The notes beneath the pieces are model-generated. The model ran no database searches, was not told the DNA's origin, and saw nothing but the letters and a program-made list of their open reading frames with translations. 6,765 bases of DNA. Origin: Steroidobacteraceae bacterium. GTDB taxonomy: Bacteria > Pseudomonadota > Gammaproteobacteria > Steroidobacterales > Steroidobacteraceae. Position numbers and translations under genes: made by a program. The stretch lies in contig JALRHE010000207.1 in NCBI GenBank assembly GCA_023253235.1, positions 1 through 6,765 on the forward strand. The letters run 5' to 3'. This document shows, one piece after another, positions 5,998 to 6,765 of this stretch. Numbering within the stretch: position 1 is the first letter of the stretch; each line of letters begins with the position of its first letter.

Positions 5998-6765
5998 ATG
6001 ACCGCAAATACTGTGGCCGTGTCCTATAACGACAAGGTTGTGAGGCAGTTCGCCATCATGACCGTCGTCTGGGGCGTTGTCGGCATGCTCGTGGGCGTCA
6101 TCATCGCCGCCCAGTTGATGTTCCCGGAACTCAACTTTGATACTCCTTGGCTGACCTTCAGTCGCCTGCGACCACTGCATACGAATGCAGTGATCTTCGC
6201 ATTCGGCGGCTCGGCCATCTTCGCCACCTCCTACTACATCGTGCAGCGCACCTGTCATACGAGACTCTTCTCGGATGGCCTGGCGGCATTCACGTTCTGG
6301 GGCTGGCAACTCGTGATCCTCTCGGCAGCGATCACCTTGCCGCTCGGCATGACGAGCAGCAAAGAATACGCTGAGCTCGAATGGCCGATTGATATCCTGA
6401 TCGCCGTGGTGTGGGTCGCCTATGCGATCGTTTTCTTAGGGACACTCGCCAAGCGCAAGGTCTCGCACATCTACGTCGCCAACTGGTTCTTCGCTGCCTT
6501 CATCATCACGGTCGCCGTACTGCATATCGTCAACAGCGCCGCCATTCCGGTGACGCTCACCAAGAGCTACTCGGCCTATGCCGGCGTCGTCGATGCCATG
6601 GTGCAATGGTGGTACGGACACAACGCGGTCGGCTTTTTCTTGACTGCCGCATTCCTCGGCATGATGTATTACTTCGTGCCGAAACAGGCAGGCCGCCCGA
6701 TCTATTCCTACCGCCTGTCGATCGTGCACTTCTGGTCGCTGATCTCCATCTATATGTGGGCCGGT
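5998..6765 (+). CDS. ccoN: cbb3-type cytochrome c oxidase subunit I (CcoN), C-terminus cut by window edge
   Basis: Catalytic subunit of the high-affinity cbb3 terminal oxidase in the inner membrane. It reduces O2 to water with electrons from c-type cytochromes and pumps protons under microaerobic conditions. The window holds the first 256 of an expected 470-480 residues. The N-terminus (YNDKVVRQFAIMTVVWGVVG) is typical of CcoN. H61 in RPLHTNAV is a low-spin haem b ligand. H208 in WWYGHNAVGFF is the first CuB ligand, and Y252 in IYMWAG is the Tyr that crosslinks to a His. These align one residue beyond Pseudomonas stutzeri numbering (60, 207, 251). The window stops just before the expected Pro-His-His CuB pair. 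At least six transmembrane helices are visible. ATG 5998 has only a weak GGGGG site 10 nt upstream. ccoO, ccoQ and ccoP would be expected next. Its position straight after fixLJ points to oxygen control. Confidence 0.96.
   Translation, partial: MTANTVAVSYNDKVVRQFAIMTVVWGVVGMLVGVIIAAQLMFPELNFDTPWLTFSRLRPLHTNAVIFAFGGSAIFATSYYIVQRTCHTRLFSDGLAAFTFWGWQLVILSAAITLPLGMTSSKEYAELEWPIDILIAVVWVAYAIVFLGTLAKRKVSHIYVANWFFAAFIITVAVLHIVNSAAIPVTLTKSYSAYAGVVDAMVQWWYGHNAVGFFLTAAFLGMMYYFVPKQAGRPIYSYRLSIVHFWSLISIYMWAG

Overview
The window looks like chromosomal DNA from a GC-rich proteobacterium. A gammaproteobacterium is the best guess from the gene families (RND adaptor, tandem universal stress protein, FixLJ, cbb3 oxidase), but the sequence alone does not fix the taxon. 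Coding density is high, and I see no rRNA, tRNA, insertion sequence, CRISPR array or phage gene.

Left part (1-2537). On the minus strand lie the N-terminal 327 codons of an RND-type efflux periplasmic adaptor, cut by the window edge, and upstream of it a secreted serine hydrolase of the beta-lactamase/penicillin-binding-protein fold. The 74-bp gap between them holds a MarR-type palindrome that could control the pump. Divergent from the hydrolase is a 64-residue membrane protein of unknown function.

Middle (2530-3638). A minus-strand pair encodes a short DksA/TraR-type zinc-finger protein, with a near-perfect Shine-Dalgarno, followed at once by a tandem universal stress protein. The pair is divergent from fixL across about 116 bp.

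Right part (3755-6765). fixL, fixJ and the start of ccoN run on the plus strand. FixL carries all the haem-pocket residues of rhizobial FixL oxygen sensors. FixJ is a complete receiver plus LuxR-type regulator whose start overlaps the fixL stop by 4 bp. About 100 bp further on, ccoN begins the high-affinity cbb3 oxidase operon and runs off the window.

Taken together, the right two thirds reads as a low-oxygen response module: FixL senses O2, FixJ is phosphorylated when O2 falls, and probable targets are the adjacent cbb3 oxidase and possibly the divergent DksA-like/Usp pair. Similar ATAnnTAG elements, resembling the FixJ site described in Sinorhizobium, lie in both intergenic regions. The most notable points are the haem-PAS-first layout of FixL, the direct linkage of fixLJ to ccoN, and the shared candidate FixJ sites.
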